A stretch of DNA of 64,000 bases, from NCBI GenBank assembly GCA_002841765.1, contig PHAV01000008.1:62001-126000 (forward strand), written 5' to 3'. The position numbers and the translations under genes were made by a program. Source of the DNA: Deltaproteobacteria bacterium HGW-Deltaproteobacteria-4. GTDB taxonomy: Bacteria > Desulfobacterota > Desulfuromonadia > Desulfuromonadales > UBA2197. Positions 1 through 11,313 of the stretch are shown here, one piece after another. The notes under the pieces were generated by a model. That model had not been told where the DNA came from, searched no databases, and was given only the letters and a program-made list of their open reading frames with translations. Numbering within the stretch: position 1 is the first letter of the stretch; the number at the start of each line of letters is the position of its first letter.

Positions 1-49
1 CGGTGACAAAGACTCTTTTTCCCCTCCAGAAATTTGCCGCGGCCGTCAT
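1..49 (-). CDS. rfbG: CDP-glucose 4,6-dehydratase, N-terminal start only (partial)
   Basis: Only the first 16 codons lie in the window. They read MTAAANFWRGKRVFVT, which fits the N-terminus of CDP-glucose 4,6-dehydratases (an FW-x-GK-x-VFVTG start leading into a Rossmann fold). The ATG overlaps the TGA of the upstream cytidylyltransferase gene (ATGA), so the two are translationally coupled. The enzyme would convert CDP-glucose into CDP-4-keto-6-deoxyglucose, the next step after RfbF. The assignment rests on a short stretch plus the neighbour, so it is good but not certain. Confidence 0.7.
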   Translation of the reverse strand, partial: MTAAANFWRGKRVFVT

Positions 50-822
50 GCCCAAACCTTCCAAGGCGCTTTGCCACTTTTCCAAAGATCTTCCAGGTGG
101 TTTTTGTCGCGTAGCGTATCCATCGGTTGCCAAAACCCGGAATGCTTATAGGCGACGAGTTCGCCGGCGGTCGCCAGGCGCTCCAGCGGCTCCCGCTCGA
201 GGATGGTGCTGTCGCCGTCAATCACATCAAAGACTTCTGACTGCATTACGAAGAAACCACCATTGATCCAGGACCCATCACCTCTGGGCTTTTCCTGAAA
301 CCCTTTTACCAGATTGTCTTGCGACAGGTCTAAAGCCCCAAAACGCCCCGAAGGTTGAACGGAAGTGACTGTGGCTAATTTTCCATGCTTTTGGTGGGAT
401 GCGACCAACGCGTTGATGTCCACATCCCCGACGCCATCGCCATAGGTCAGCAGGAAGGGTTCGTTGCCAATATAGCGTTGAACTCGTTTGATACGACCAC
501 CCGTCATCGTCTCCGTTCCGGTATCAACCAGCGTCACCTTCCACGGTTCGGCAGAGTGGGAATGGATCATGCGCTCATTGCCGTTACGGAAATCGAAGGT
601 CACATCGGATTCATGCAGGTAATAGTGAGCGAAATATTCTTTAATGCTGTAGCCCTTGTAACCCAGACAAATGACAAAATCATTGAAGCCATAATGAGAA
701 TAGATCTTCATGATATGCCAAAGAATCGGCTGATCACCGATTGCAATCATCGGCTTCGGCTTGAGATGCGATTCTTCACTGATACGGGTTCCGTAACCAC
801 CAGCTAAAATAACGACTTTCAT
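46..822 (-). CDS. rfbF: Glucose-1-phosphate cytidylyltransferase
   Basis: A 258-residue nucleotidyltransferase that makes CDP-glucose from CTP and glucose-1-phosphate for surface-polysaccharide deoxysugars. The N-terminal signature VILAGGYGTRISEES and the following KPKPMIAIGDQPILWHI stretch are typical of RfbF, and the length matches the family. The metal-binding region is seen as LTYGDGVGDVD. It follows rfbC on the same strand after a 101-base gap and overlaps the next gene (rfbG) by an ATGA junction. It shares the nucleotidyltransferase fold with RfbA, but the sequence around the base-binding loop is the CTP type. Confidence 0.93.
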   Translation of the reverse strand: MKVVILAGGYGTRISEESHLKPKPMIAIGDQPILWHIMKIYSHYGFNDFVICLGYKGYSIKEYFAHYYLHESDVTFDFRNGNERMIHSHSAEPWKVTLVDTGTETMTGGRIKRVQRYIGNEPFLLTYGDGVGDVDINALVASHQKHGKLATVTSVQPSGRFGALDLSQDNLVKGFQEKPRGDGSWINGGFFVMQSEVFDVIDGDSTILEREPLERLATAGELVAYKHSGFWQPMDTLRDKNHLEDLWKSGKAPWKVWA

Positions 823-923
823 ATATTCTCCATTCCTCTGTGCTGAGTCGAGGCGGGTTGAAATTTTCCACAGGAAAACTCACGACATCGATCGGCGGAG
901 GATAGAAACTAAAAAATACCTCC

Positions 924-1472
924 CTACCTGTCAGAGCATCCCAGTTCACAAAAAAGTGAAGCAGCAGCATCTTTAGCTGCCAGAAGGGGTGGCGCTATGA
1001 GGGGCCACTCAATGCCAAGATCCGGATCACTCCACAGAATGCTCCTCTCGTGCTGCGGCGCATAATATTCAGTGGTTTTGTATAGAAAATCCGCCGAATC
1101 AGACAACACGAGAAAACCATGGGCAAGACCGGGCGGTATCCACATCTGCCGTTTGTTTTCGGCGGAAAGGGTTTCCCCCACCCATTGGCCAAAGGTCGGC
1201 GAGTCGCGACGGATATCGACGGCAACGTCAAAGACTTCGCCTTGCGTGCAACGCACCAGCTTCCCCTGCGGCTGCTCGACCTGATAATGGAGGCCGCGCA
1301 GCACACCGCGCGCCGAGCGGGAGTGATTATCCTGGACAAATTGCGCAGTGACTCCGGTGGCTTCGCGAAAAACTTTCTCGTTATAGCTTTCGAAGAAAAA
1401 GCCGCGACTGTCGCCGAAGACCTTCGGTTCGAGAATAAGGACATCGGGGATGGCGGTTGGGATGACATTCAT
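924..1472 (-). CDS. rfbC: dTDP-4-dehydrorhamnose 3,5-epimerase
   Basis: A 182-residue cupin-fold epimerase, third step of dTDP-L-rhamnose synthesis. Family landmarks are visible: [13 protein letters not shown] near the start, DNHSRS, RGLHYQ with the catalytic His62, and Tyr131 in the FLYKTTEYY segment. The length is normal. Its ATG overlaps the stop of rfbA by four bases, so it belongs to the rfbBDAC operon. Confidence 0.95.
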   Translation of the reverse strand: MNVIPTAIPDVLILEPKVFGDSRGFFFESYNEKVFREATGVTAQFVQDNHSRSARGVLRGLHYQVEQPQGKLVRCTQGEVFDVAVDIRRDSPTFGQWVGETLSAENKRQMWIPPGLAHGFLVLSDSADFLYKTTEYYAPQHERSILWSDPDLGIEWPLIAPPLLAAKDAAASLFCELGCSDR

Positions 1473-2353
1473 ATTATTTCACCAACACTCTCACCCAAAA
1501 CCCGCTCAAGGTACTCGCGGTAGCTCGATTTTGGTGTCGCAGCGACGATTTCGGCAAACCTTTTTTGATCGACAAACCCTTTGCGCAAAGCGATCTCTTC
1601 GAGGCAGGCGATCTTCAACCCCTGGCGTTGTTCCAGAGTACCGATGAAGTGGCTCGCTTCGAGAAGACTCTGGTGAGTACCGGTATCGAGCCAGGCGATG
1701 CCGCGGCCGAGACATTCGACGGTGAGCTGGCCACGGCGCAGATATTCAAGGTTGACATCGGTTATCTCCAATTCACCGCGTAAAGACGGCTTCATGTTGC
1801 GGGTAATCTCCACCACCTGTCCATCATAGAGATAAAGGCCGGGGACGGCGAAGTGCGACTTGGGATGAGCCGGTTTTTCTTCGATGGAGAGGACCTGGCC
1901 GGCCTTGTCGAACTCGACGACGCCATAGCGCTCGGGATCGGTGACCGGATAGCCGAAGACCATGGCGCCGCGGCTGAATTCGGCCATGATGCGGTCGATC
2001 CCCATCTTGCCGTAAAAGATATTATCGCCGAGGATCAGACAGACCGGATCACCGGCAATAAACTCCTCGCCGACCAGAAAGGCCTGGGCGATCCCCTTCG
2101 GTTCGGCCTGGACCGCATAGGAAAGGCGGATACCGAAGCGGCTGCCGTCCCCGAGCAACTCCTGAAAACGTGGGGTGTCGTGCGGAGTCGAGATGATGAG
2201 AATATCGTTGATCCCCGCCAGCATCAGCGTCGAGAGCGGATAGTAGATCATCGGCTTATCATAGACCGGCTGCAACTGTTTGCTCGCGACTAACGTCAAT
2301 GGATAAAGACGGCTGCCGGCACCGCCGGCGAGAACGATCCCTTTTTTTATCAT
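1469..2353 (-). CDS. rfbA: Glucose-1-phosphate thymidylyltransferase
   Basis: A 294-residue enzyme that forms dTDP-glucose from dTTP and glucose-1-phosphate, the entry step to dTDP-rhamnose. The N-terminal loop [16 protein letters not shown], the [14 protein letters not shown] stretch and the [10 protein letters not shown] metal site are diagnostic. Both ends overlap their neighbours by four bases (rfbD upstream, rfbC downstream), which indicates tight coupling. Confidence 0.96.
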   Translation of the reverse strand: MIKKGIVLAGGAGSRLYPLTLVASKQLQPVYDKPMIYYPLSTLMLAGINDILIISTPHDTPRFQELLGDGSRFGIRLSYAVQAEPKGIAQAFLVGEEFIAGDPVCLILGDNIFYGKMGIDRIMAEFSRGAMVFGYPVTDPERYGVVEFDKAGQVLSIEEKPAHPKSHFAVPGLYLYDGQVVEITRNMKPSLRGELEITDVNLEYLRRGQLTVECLGRGIAWLDTGTHQSLLEASHFIGTLEQRQGLKIACLEEIALRKGFVDQKRFAEIVAATPKSSYREYLERVLGESVGEII

Positions 2354-3249
2354 AATGGTAACTCCTCTTTACTTCGCTCATCTAAATATAAATTCAAGCT
2401 CTCCTGCCAGTCCGGTATGAGCGCTCCGGTTCGCCGGAGATATTTCTCTTTGGCAAAGACGGAATAGGCCGGTCTGGTCGCCGGGAGAGGGTAATCCGAT
2501 GTCATGATCGGCACCACCCTTTTGACCTTGCACGGAACTCCCAATATCCTAGCTTGGTTGATGATCTCTTCGGCAAAACCATGCCACGATGTTTCCCCGA
2601 GATTACTGAAATGATAAAGGCCATAATTTTTCGAGGAAGCAGGAAGCGCAAGGAGATAAAAGATCCCTTGAGCCAAATCACCGGTGTAGGTCGGTGAGCC
2701 GATCTGGTCGGCGACAACGCGCAGCTCGTCGCGCTCGGCGGCAAGGCGAAGCATGGTCTCAACGAAATTCTTGCCGCCGGGGCCGTAGAGCCAGCTGGTA
2801 CGCAGGATGAAGTAGCGGGACAGGCCGCTCGCGATAATGGCGGCTTCGCCGGCAAGTTTGGAGCGGCCGTAGGCGGAGAGGGGGCCGGTCGGATCGCTCT
2901 CGGTGTATGGACTCCCCTTGTCGCCGCTAAAGACGTAGTCGGTGGAGATATGTACCAGGATTGCGCCGACCGCTTGTGCCGCCTCAGCCAGAAAGCCGGG
3001 GCCAACGCCGTTGACGCGAGTCGCCAGCTCTTCCTGGCTTTCGCAGCCGTCGACATTGGTAAAAGCGGCGCAGTTGACGATCACAGCCGGCTGCAGACGG
3101 ACAATCTCGTCCAGCACCTGCGGGCTGTTAGTCAGATCAAAATCGGGAAGATCGTAATTGCTGACTTCATAGTCGAACGGCGCCAACTCACGAACCTTAC
3201 GGGCGAGCATACCATTCGCACCTATCAGGGCGAGACGCTTTACCGCCAT
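2350..3249 (-). CDS. rfbD: dTDP-4-dehydrorhamnose reductase
   Basis: A short-chain-dehydrogenase-type reductase that makes dTDP-L-rhamnose in the last step of the pathway. The chosen start at 3249 gives 299 residues beginning [15 protein letters not shown], with the NAD(P)-binding loop immediately after the start as usual. A longer frame to 3285 would run back into rfbB and adds 12 residues with no family counterpart. The catalytic YxxxK is in YGRSKLAGE and the STDYVFSG motif is present. The start lies one base past the rfbB stop. Confidence 0.94.
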   Translation of the reverse strand: MAVKRLALIGANGMLARKVRELAPFDYEVSNYDLPDFDLTNSPQVLDEIVRLQPAVIVNCAAFTNVDGCESQEELATRVNGVGPGFLAEAAQAVGAILVHISTDYVFSGDKGSPYTESDPTGPLSAYGRSKLAGEAAIIASGLSRYFILRTSWLYGPGGKNFVETMLRLAAERDELRVVADQIGSPTYTGDLAQGIFYLLALPASSKNYGLYHFSNLGETSWHGFAEEIINQARILGVPCKVKRVVPIMTSDYPLPATRPAYSVFAKEKYLRRTGALIPDWQESLNLYLDERSKEELPL

Positions 3250-3250
3250 C

Positions 3251-4306
3251 CTAATGAGTCCCGTACTGCTGCTGGTAGTAATCACGATAGACGCCGCTGG
3301 TGATCTCCTCTACCCAGTCGCGATGTTCCAGATACCAGTCGAGGGTCTGGTCGATCCCCTGTTCGAAGGTCAGTGACGGTTCCCAGCCAAGCTCGTTACG
3401 AATTTTGCTGGCATCGATGGCATAACGACGGTCGTGACCGGGGCGATCGGTGACGAAGCGGATCAGGGAACGACGGGGTTGACCCTCCGGCAATAGCCCG
3501 ACCTTGGCGTCAAGGAGGTCACAGATGGTGTGGACCACTTCAAGATTCTGCTTCTCGTTATTGCCGCCGATATTGTAGGTCTCACCGACCCTGCCGGCTT
3601 GCAGGACGCGCAGAATGGCGGCGCAGTGATCGACGACGTAGAGCCAGTCGCGGACATTGGTGCCGTCGCCGTAGACCGGCAACTCCTTGCCGTGCAGGGC
3701 GTTACTGAGGATGAGCGGGATCAACTTCTCGGGGAAATGGTAGGGCCCGTAGTTGTTGGAGCAGTTGGTGATCAGGGTCGGCAGGCCATAGGTGTGATGG
3801 TAGGCGCTGACCAGATGGTCAGAGGAGGCTTTGCTCGCCGAGTAGGGGGAGCGGGGGTCGTAGGGGGTGGTTTCGGTGAAAAAGCCGGTGTCACCGAGGG
3901 AGCCGTAGACTTCGTCGGTGGAGACATGGAGGAAGCGAACGTCACTACGCCCCAGCCAGGCTTTTCTGGCCCCTTCGAGGAGGGTGAAGGTGCCGACGAT
4001 ATTGGTGTGAATGAACTCGGCAGGACCGGTGATGCTACGGTCGACGTGCGACTCGGCAGCAAAGTGAACAACCGTATCGATCTCCTCGGCGGCAAAGAGC
4101 TCGCTGATCAGGGCGCTATCACAAATATCCCCTTTGACGAAACGGTAACGGGGATCCGCCTCGACATCGCTCAGATTGCGCGGATTTCCGGCATAGGTGA
4201 GCTTGTCAAGATTAACCAACCGGCAGTCACCGAGTTGCTGCAACGCCAGCCGCACGAAGTTCGAACCGATGAAACCGCAGCCGCCGCTCACCAATATCTT
4301 TTTCAT
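3251..4306 (-). CDS. rfbB: dTDP-glucose 4,6-dehydratase
   Basis: A 351-residue extended SDR that converts dTDP-glucose to dTDP-4-keto-6-deoxyglucose. The start at 4306 ([16 protein letters not shown]) puts the GxxGxxG loop at the N-terminus, and an AGGAGG lies upstream. An upstream in-frame start at 4378 would add 24 unlikely residues. Visible motifs are STDEVYGS and the catalytic [10 protein letters not shown]. It is the first gene of the rfbBDAC-rfbFG run, so the operon promoter is expected in the 133-base AT-rich gap above it. Confidence 0.95.
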   Translation of the reverse strand: MKKILVSGGCGFIGSNFVRLALQQLGDCRLVNLDKLTYAGNPRNLSDVEADPRYRFVKGDICDSALISELFAAEEIDTVVHFAAESHVDRSITGPAEFIHTNIVGTFTLLEGARKAWLGRSDVRFLHVSTDEVYGSLGDTGFFTETTPYDPRSPYSASKASSDHLVSAYHHTYGLPTLITNCSNNYGPYHFPEKLIPLILSNALHGKELPVYGDGTNVRDWLYVVDHCAAILRVLQAGRVGETYNIGGNNEKQNLEVVHTICDLLDAKVGLLPEGQPRRSLIRFVTDRPGHDRRYAIDASKIRNELGWEPSLTFEQGIDQTLDWYLEHRDWVEEITSGVYRDYYQQQYGTH

Positions 4307-4439
4307 TATTAGCCCCGATCCTCCTGAACAGTAGTCAACTTCACAAAATACCAAACTATTTTTATAGTCGTTCACCACTAAAATTACAACAAAAACTGGT
4401 TGGCTAGCAGGTTAACTGCCCAATTAATCACAATAGTAA

Positions 4440-5228
4440 CTACCTCGCCGTCAACCACAGTTTCATCCCAATCGCCAAAAGGACCACCGCCAGCGTGGTC
4501 CGCAGGAGTCCATGCGGCAGCCGGGCAGAGAGCATGGCACCGACGATCACGCCGGGAATCGAACCGCAGAGCAGATTGGCTAAAAGGAGAAAATTGACAT
4601 TGCCGATCAACAGGTGCCCGAGGCCAGCAAAGATGGCGAGCGGGATGGCGTGGACGATATCCGTCGCCACCAAGCGGGGCGGAGTTAGGCGGAGAGGGTA
4701 AAGGTAGGCCATGAATACGGCCCCTAAGGCGCCTGCCCCGACAGAGGTCAAAGTCACCAAAACGCCAAGAAGGGCACCGGCCAGCACCGTCAGAGGCGCT
4801 TGCAGCGATTTGAAGTGGGCGGCATCGGTGATGCGAAAGCGCGTACCGAAACGATGCAGGCGCTTTTGCAGCAGCAATCCTCCGGCGGTGAGGATGACGG
4901 CAATAGCTATCACCTCTTTAATCGATTGAAAACCCTGCGCGTGGACCGCGCTCATCTTCATAAAGATCAAGGTAGCCGCTACAGCGGGGAGACTCCCTAG
5001 CCACAGACGCTTGACTACCTGCCAGTCGATGAGCCCGTGCCCGTGATGGATCCGCGTCGCCGCCAGCTTGGTGATCGCGGCAAACCATAAGTCCGTCCCG
5101 ACCGCCGCCGCCGGAGCGATGCCGAAGACCAGAAGGAGGATCGGCGTCATCAGCGCGCCGCCGCCGACGCCGGTCAAGCCGACCGTCAGGCCGGTCACGG
5201 CACCAGCGAGTACTTGTGCCCAATCCAT
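4440..5228 (-). CDS. TauE/SafE (TSUP) family sulfite/sulfur-anion exporter
   Basis: A 262-residue inner-membrane protein with about eight hydrophobic segments. It has the paired glycine-rich repeats of the TSUP family: GLTVGLTGVGGGALMTPIL near the N-terminus and GVLVTLTSVGAGALGAVF in the second half. It starts two bases after the cysNC stop, so it is co-transcribed with sulfate activation. That position suggests transport of sulfate, sulfite or a related anion, but TSUP substrates cannot be read from sequence. Confidence 0.88.
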   Translation of the reverse strand: MDWAQVLAGAVTGLTVGLTGVGGGALMTPILLLVFGIAPAAAVGTDLWFAAITKLAATRIHHGHGLIDWQVVKRLWLGSLPAVAATLIFMKMSAVHAQGFQSIKEVIAIAVILTAGGLLLQKRLHRFGTRFRITDAAHFKSLQAPLTVLAGALLGVLVTLTSVGAGALGAVFMAYLYPLRLTPPRLVATDIVHAIPLAIFAGLGHLLIGNVNFLLLANLLCGSIPGVIVGAMLSARLPHGLLRTTLAVVLLAIGMKLWLTAR

Positions 5229-5230
5229 AA

Positions 5231-7090
5231 CTATCCCAGTCTTTCGAGAATCTGCTGCATGCTGAGATCTGCTGACAGTTCACTGCTGAGGAGATGAATT
5301 TCCGGATTTTCCGGCGCTTCATAGCTGCTGTCAATGCCGGTGAAGTTCTGCAATTCGCCCCGGCGCGCCTTGGCGTAGAGCCCCTTGGGATCGCGACGTT
5401 CGCATTCCTCCAGCGGCGTATCAACGAAGACTTCGATAAACTCTCCTTCGGCAAAGAGCTCCCGCGCCATCCGTCGCTCTGCCCGGTAAGGAGAGATGAA
5501 GGAGACGAGGACGATGAGCCCAGCATCGACCATAAGCTTGGCGACTTCGGCGATGCGACGGATATTCTCGACGCGGTCGGCTTCAGTGAAACCGAGATCG
5601 CGATTGAGCCCATGGCGGACATTGTCACCATCGAGAAGATAAGTATGCCGCCCTTCGGAAAGGAGGCACTTTTCGAGAAGGTTAGCGATCGTCGATTTCC
5701 CTGAGCCGGAGAGACCGGTAAACCAGATGCAGGAAGGCTGCTGATGCTTGATCGCAGCCCGCGCTTCTTGATTTACTTCGAGGGATTGCCAGTGAATATT
5801 TGTTGCCCGGCGCAGGGCAAAATCGATCATACCGGCACCGACGGTTTCGTGCGTGAATTTGTCGATCAGAATCAATCCGCCGAGGATGCGGTTCTGGCTG
5901 TAAGGCTCAAAGGCCACCGCTTGACTGAGACTGAGATTAACGACGGCAATTTCATTGAGTGCCAAAGTTTTGGCGGCAAGGTGGGCACCACTGTTGACGT
6001 CTTCACGGTACTTGATCGTCGTCACTGTCGCTGTCACCTCCTTGGTATGCATCTTGAGGAGGTAAGGGCGCCCCGCCACCAGCGACTGCTCGGACATCCA
6101 GAGGAGGCGCACCTCAAACTGGTCGGAGACCTGCGGCGGATTAACGGCTGCGACGATCATATCGCCGCGGCTGACATCGACTTCGTCGCTGAGGGTCAGA
6201 GTGACTGACTCACCGGCCCCGGCCCGTTCCAGACTTCCCGATTTGACGACAATCTCCTTGACGCGACTCGTCACCCCGGAAGGGAGGATACGTACGGCAT
6301 CGCCAGGCCGGACCACCCCTTGGGCGATGCGGCCGCAAAAACCGCGAAAGTCGAGATTGGGGCGATTGACCCACTGCACCGGCAAACGGAAATCTCCGGT
6401 CATGGCACTGGCAACGCTGGCAACATCGACGCGATCAAGATAGTCCATAAGGCTCGGGCCGTCATACCAGGGGGTCTGCGGGCTCGACGTCATGATATTG
6501 TCGCCGTCAAGCGCACTCAAGGGGATGGCCTGCACAACGGTAAAGCCGAAACTTTTGGCAAATTCGTGAAACTCGGCGACGATCCCGGCAAAGACCTCCG
6601 GGTCGAACGCCACCAGATCCATCTTGTTGACGGCGAGGACCACCTGACGGATCCCCATCATCGCCACAATGCGGCTGTGGCGGCGAGTCTGGGTCAGCAC
6701 CCCCTTGCGGGCATCAATAAGAATGATCGCCAAATCAGCAGTCGAAGCGCCGGTCGCCATATTGCGGGTGTACTGTTCGTGACCGGGGGTATCGGCGACG
6801 ATAAAGCGGCGCTTATCGGTGGCAAAGAAGCGATAAGCGACGTCAATAGTGATCCCCTGCTCGCGCTCGGCTTGCAAACCGTCGACCAGCAGGGCAAAAT
6901 CGATCTTCTCCCCCTGAGTGCCGAACTGCCGAGAATCACTTGCCAATGCGGTCATCTGATCATCGAAGATCGACTTCGATTCGTGCAACAGGCGGCCGAT
7001 CAGGGTCGACTTGCCGTCGTCGACGCTGCCGCAGGTGATGAAACGCAGGGTCGGCCGGATCGCGCTATTCTCGGAAATTTCAGTGCCCAT
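5231..7090 (-). CDS. cysNC: Bifunctional sulfate adenylyltransferase subunit 1 / APS kinase
   Basis: A fusion of the GTPase subunit of ATP sulfurylase (CysN) and adenylylsulfate kinase (CysC), 619 residues. The N-terminal half shows the GTPase motifs [17 protein letters not shown] and NKMDL. The C-terminal kinase starts near residue 440 with the P-loop GLSGSGKST. It would activate sulfate to APS and then PAPS. The start at 7090 ([10 protein letters not shown]) overlaps the cysD stop as TGATG. A frame extending to 7249 lies inside cysD and is not credible. CysN and CysC are also found as separate genes in other bacteria. Confidence 0.95.
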   Translation of the reverse strand: MGTEISENSAIRPTLRFITCGSVDDGKSTLIGRLLHESKSIFDDQMTALASDSRQFGTQGEKIDFALLVDGLQAEREQGITIDVAYRFFATDKRRFIVADTPGHEQYTRNMATGASTADLAIILIDARKGVLTQTRRHSRIVAMMGIRQVVLAVNKMDLVAFDPEVFAGIVAEFHEFAKSFGFTVVQAIPLSALDGDNIMTSSPQTPWYDGPSLMDYLDRVDVASVASAMTGDFRLPVQWVNRPNLDFRGFCGRIAQGVVRPGDAVRILPSGVTSRVKEIVVKSGSLERAGAGESVTLTLSDEVDVSRGDMIVAAVNPPQVSDQFEVRLLWMSEQSLVAGRPYLLKMHTKEVTATVTTIKYREDVNSGAHLAAKTLALNEIAVVNLSLSQAVAFEPYSQNRILGGLILIDKFTHETVGAGMIDFALRRATNIHWQSLEVNQEARAAIKHQQPSCIWFTGLSGSGKSTIANLLEKCLLSEGRHTYLLDGDNVRHGLNRDLGFTEADRVENIRRIAEVAKLMVDAGLIVLVSFISPYRAERRMARELFAEGEFIEVFVDTPLEECERRDPKGLYAKARRGELQNFTGIDSSYEAPENPEIHLLSSELSADLSMQQILERLG

Positions 7091-7980
7091 CAGAAATACC
7101 CCTCTTGCTTTTTCTTCTCCATCGAACCGGGCTGATCCGAATCGATTAAGCGCCCCTGCCGTTCCGAATCGCGGGCACACATGGTCTCGGCGATGACTTC
7201 CGCCAACGTCGTTGCGTTGCTCTCCATCGCTCCGGTCAGGGGGTAACAACCGAGCGTGCGAAAACGGACACAGCGCATCTCCGGCACTTCACCGGGTTCA
7301 AGAGGGAGGCGTTCGTCATCGACAAGAATCCAAGTGCCGTTCCGCATGACCACCGGCCGTTCCTTGGCAAAGTAAAGGGGGACGATAGGGATCTCTTCCG
7401 TTTCGATGTACTGCCAGATATCCTGCTCCGTCCAATTGGAGAGGGGGAAGACGCGCAGGCTCTCCTCTTTGCGAATGTGGGTATTGTACAGGTTCCAGAG
7501 CTCAGGGCGCTGCTTCTTGGGATCCCAGCGATGACCGGGTGAGCGGAAGGAGAAGATCCGCTCCTTGGCCCGCGACTTCTCTTCATCACGGCGGGCGCCG
7601 CCGAAAATAACATCGAAGTTGTAATGATCGAGGGCCTGCTTCAAGGCTTCGGTCTTCATGACATCGGTGTAGTAGGAAGAGCCGTGCGTAAAGGGGGTGA
7701 TGCCGGCGGCCTTCCCTTCGGCGTTGGTATAGGTCAACAGCGTCATCCCTGCTTCCGCGACCATACGTTCGCGGTGGATGTACATCTCACGGAATTTCCA
7801 GGTGGTATCGACATGCAACAGGGGAAAGGGCGGCGGCGCCGGATAAAAAGCCTTCTGCGCCAGATGGAGCATGACAGAGGAATCTTTGCCGATGGAGTAG
7901 AGCATGACCGGGTGTTTTGCCCCGGCCACCGCCTCGCGGATGATTTCAATACTCTCGGCTTCGAGCTGGTTGAAGTTCAT
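7090..7980 (-). CDS. cysD: Sulfate adenylyltransferase subunit 2
   Basis: The catalytic PP-loop subunit of ATP sulfurylase, 296 residues. It shows [15 protein letters not shown] (PP-loop), [11 protein letters not shown] and a conserved arginine-rich [16 protein letters not shown] segment. The start at 7980 ([14 protein letters not shown]) has AGGGA seven bases upstream and matches family N-termini. The frame to 8046 adds an unlikely leader. It is the first gene of cysD-cysNC-TSUP, downstream of the tRNA terminator. Confidence 0.95.
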   Translation of the reverse strand: MNFNQLEAESIEIIREAVAGAKHPVMLYSIGKDSSVMLHLAQKAFYPAPPPFPLLHVDTTWKFREMYIHRERMVAEAGMTLLTYTNAEGKAAGITPFTHGSSYYTDVMKTEALKQALDHYNFDVIFGGARRDEEKSRAKERIFSFRSPGHRWDPKKQRPELWNLYNTHIRKEESLRVFPLSNWTEQDIWQYIETEEIPIVPLYFAKERPVVMRNGTWILVDDERLPLEPGEVPEMRCVRFRTLGCYPLTGAMESNATTLAEVIAETMCARDSERQGRLIDSDQPGSMEKKKQEGYF

Positions 7981-8190
7981 GGCATCCCTTTGCATGAATC
8001 TGCTGTGTAAATAAGTTACTAATCTCCTCACCGGAGAACAAATCATTTACAGGGATGAAAGGGGTACAGAGAATAAAGTCAAAATGTTTTTTTGACTCAA
8101 AACAAAGTACGAATACTCTTATCGATAAAGGTTTTATCCCCTTCATCCCCTTGATCCCTGTTAAATATGCCCGGTCGTGGCACCAAAGAC

Positions 8191-8222
8191 AAAAAGCCCC
8201 CTGCCGAGGAGGCAAGAGGGCT
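8191..8222 (-). terminator. Rho-independent terminator of the tRNA-Lys/tRNA-Glu unit
   Basis: Read on the minus strand, a GC-rich stem (AGCCCTCTTGCC pairing with GGCAGGGGGCT) is followed by a T run. It lies directly after tRNA-Glu and separates the tRNAs from cysD. Confidence 0.85.
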
Positions 8223-8228
8223 GATTTT

Positions 8229-8305
8229 TGGCGTCCCCAAGGGGATTCGAACCCCTGTTACCGACGTGAAAGGCCGATGTCCTGGGCCGGCTAGACGATG
8301 GGGAC
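8229..8305 (-). tRNA. tRNA-Glu (UUC)
   Basis: The minus strand folds as a cloverleaf with acceptor stem GTCCCC...GGGGAC, T-loop GGTTCGAATCC and anticodon loop CTTTCAC (anticodon TTC). The CCA end is encoded. It is 77 nt long and sits 13 bases downstream of tRNA-Lys, evidently in one transcript. Confidence 0.95.
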
Positions 8306-8318
8306 AGTAATTTTAAAA

Positions 8319-8394
8319 TGGTGAGCCGGGCGGGGGTCGAACCCACGACCATCTGATTAAAAGTCAGATGCTCTACCGACTGAGCTACCGGCTC
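8319..8394 (-). tRNA. tRNA-Lys (UUU)
   Basis: The minus strand gives a 76-nt cloverleaf. Acceptor GAGCCGG pairs with CCGGCTC, and the D-arm TAGCTCAGTCGGTAGAGC, anticodon loop CTTTTAA (TTT), T-loop GGTTCGACCC and an encoded CCA are all present. Confidence 0.95.
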
Positions 8395-8459
8395 ACAAGA
8401 GAGGCTGTTATAAGGGAAGCTTCTTCGATTGTCAACGAAAAAAATCTTCACATCAAACT

Positions 8460-9779
<1,320 letters not shown>

Positions 9780-9833
9780 CTACTCAAAAGTGCCAAGGAG
9801 GGGGGATTAATTCCAATAAACTTTCAGGCTGAC

Positions 9834-9926
9834 CTTACCACCCCTAACCCCTCCTTGAATAAGGAGGGGGATTACAAGCTTTAAGCTCCCCTCCTTTGTT
9901 AAGGAGGGGCTGGGGGTGGTCGATTT
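9834..9926. repeat. Palindromic intergenic element, family A copy 1
   Basis: About 93 bases bounded by an imperfect inverted repeat (CTTACCACCCCTAACCCC at one end, GGGGCTGGGGGTGGT at the other). Inside are two CCCCTCCTT...AAGGAGGGG hairpins joined by a linker with AAGCTT. It fills the hisZ-purA gap. The same architecture recurs at 26894, 31734, 51961 and 54708. It could be transcribed as a strong hairpin. Confidence 0.85.
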
Positions 9927-9932
9927 TAATCT

Positions 9933-11219
9933 CTATAGCGCGACATCACCATCAAGGATCGCCTGCAACGGAATCGTGCGTTCGTGCCCGTCATCCACCC
10001 AGATCACCCGCACCTCCGGTTGTTGTGCGTCAACCACCAGCACATGACGAAAAGACATGCGCTTCGCATAAGCAATCGATTCTTCCAGGCTGCGGGGGAT
10101 GATGTCCCGGGCCGCAGAATAACCCCGTTCGCGCAGAGCCTGCGCAATCTTCTGCGCCGCCTGCTTATCGGCGCCACTCTGGAAAAGGAGGACATCGGTG
10201 GTCTGCTCGGCCGCGTGCTCGAGAACAAGATCAAGGGCAGAGAGGAGATTCAGGAGATCGAAAGCAAAACCGGTGGCAGCGGCAGGATAGCCGTAGCGGG
10301 CGGTGAGATGATCGTAACGCCCCCCCTGACAGACCGCGCGGCCGAGACCGGGGAGAAAGCCCTGAAAGGTGATGCCGCTGTGATAATCGAGGCCGCGCAG
10401 TTCGCCGAGGTCGAAGGTCACATATTCTTCAAGACCATAGGTCTCAAGAACGGCCAGAACCTGACGGAGGTTGACGAGCGCTTGACAGGAACGTTCATTA
10501 TGCACCGTCGCCGCTGCTTTTTCCAGGACTTCGCGGCCGCCAAAGAGGCGCGGCAGCACCAGCACTTCTTCACGCACAGTCGCCGGCAGGGTCAGGGTAT
10601 CAAGGAGACGGGTCAGACCGGTCACCTCTTTGCGGGCAATCAGCGCCTGCAGAGCGCGCAGATCAGGCTCGGGGAGATCGAGTTGGGCCATGACGCCGCG
10701 ATAAAATTCGACCTGACCGACATCAATGGTAAAGGTCGTGGCACCAAAAGCCTTGAGGGACTCGATGGCCATGGCGATCATCTCGGCATCAGCCTCGGGA
10801 CTTTGCAGACCGATAAGCTCAACTCCGGCCTGAAAGATTTCGCGATCCTTGCCCGACTGCTGCTCGGCATGGCGCAGCACCCGGCCACTGTAACAGAGGC
10901 GTAGCGGCAGCGGCATTTCGTGCATCCGTGTTGCCACGATCCGCGCCACCTGCGGGGTCATATCCGGAGAGAAGGCGATGAGCTTGCCATCCTGACGATC
11001 GTCAAAACGGAAAGTTTTGTCGCGCAGACCGTGCCCCATGCCGCGCTCGAGAACATCAAGATATTCAAGACTGGGAGGGACGACCGGGCGGAAACCCCAG
11101 CGGCGGAAAAGTTCAAGGGCCGTCTCGGCGAGGAAGGCAATTTTAGCGGCTTTGGCCGGCAGAAAATCCTTGACGCCACGGGGGAGAAGGGGCTCGCTAG
11201 TGATCTCGGGAAGGGTCAT
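9933..11219 (-). CDS. hisZ: ATP phosphoribosyltransferase regulatory subunit
   Basis: A 428-residue HisRS-like protein that activates and regulates the short form of HisG in histidine synthesis. It keeps class II core motifs (LPRGVKDFLP at the N-terminus, RLCYSGRVLR, GRAVCQGGRYDHL) and has the shortened HisZ layout, so it is assigned as HisZ and not HisS. Genes in this arrangement (hisZ then purA) occur in related deltaproteobacteria, as far as I recall. Confidence 0.9.
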   Translation of the reverse strand: MTLPEITSEPLLPRGVKDFLPAKAAKIAFLAETALELFRRWGFRPVVPPSLEYLDVLERGMGHGLRDKTFRFDDRQDGKLIAFSPDMTPQVARIVATRMHEMPLPLRLCYSGRVLRHAEQQSGKDREIFQAGVELIGLQSPEADAEMIAMAIESLKAFGATTFTIDVGQVEFYRGVMAQLDLPEPDLRALQALIARKEVTGLTRLLDTLTLPATVREEVLVLPRLFGGREVLEKAAATVHNERSCQALVNLRQVLAVLETYGLEEYVTFDLGELRGLDYHSGITFQGFLPGLGRAVCQGGRYDHLTARYGYPAAATGFAFDLLNLLSALDLVLEHAAEQTTDVLLFQSGADKQAAQKIAQALRERGYSAARDIIPRSLEESIAYAKRMSFRHVLVVDAQQPEVRVIWVDDGHERTIPLQAILDGDVAL

Positions 11220-11313
11220 GAACGAATAATCCGCTCTGATTCAGGCTTGGTTGACAAGGGTGACAGCCTAGCAACAGCGGCAAGAGCTGTCAAGAAGAAC
11301 TATTTCATAAAGA

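Noticed and set aside
776-970. A 64-codon minus-strand frame between rfbF and rfbC
   Set aside because: It overlaps the rfbF start and has no ribosome site or recognisable domain.
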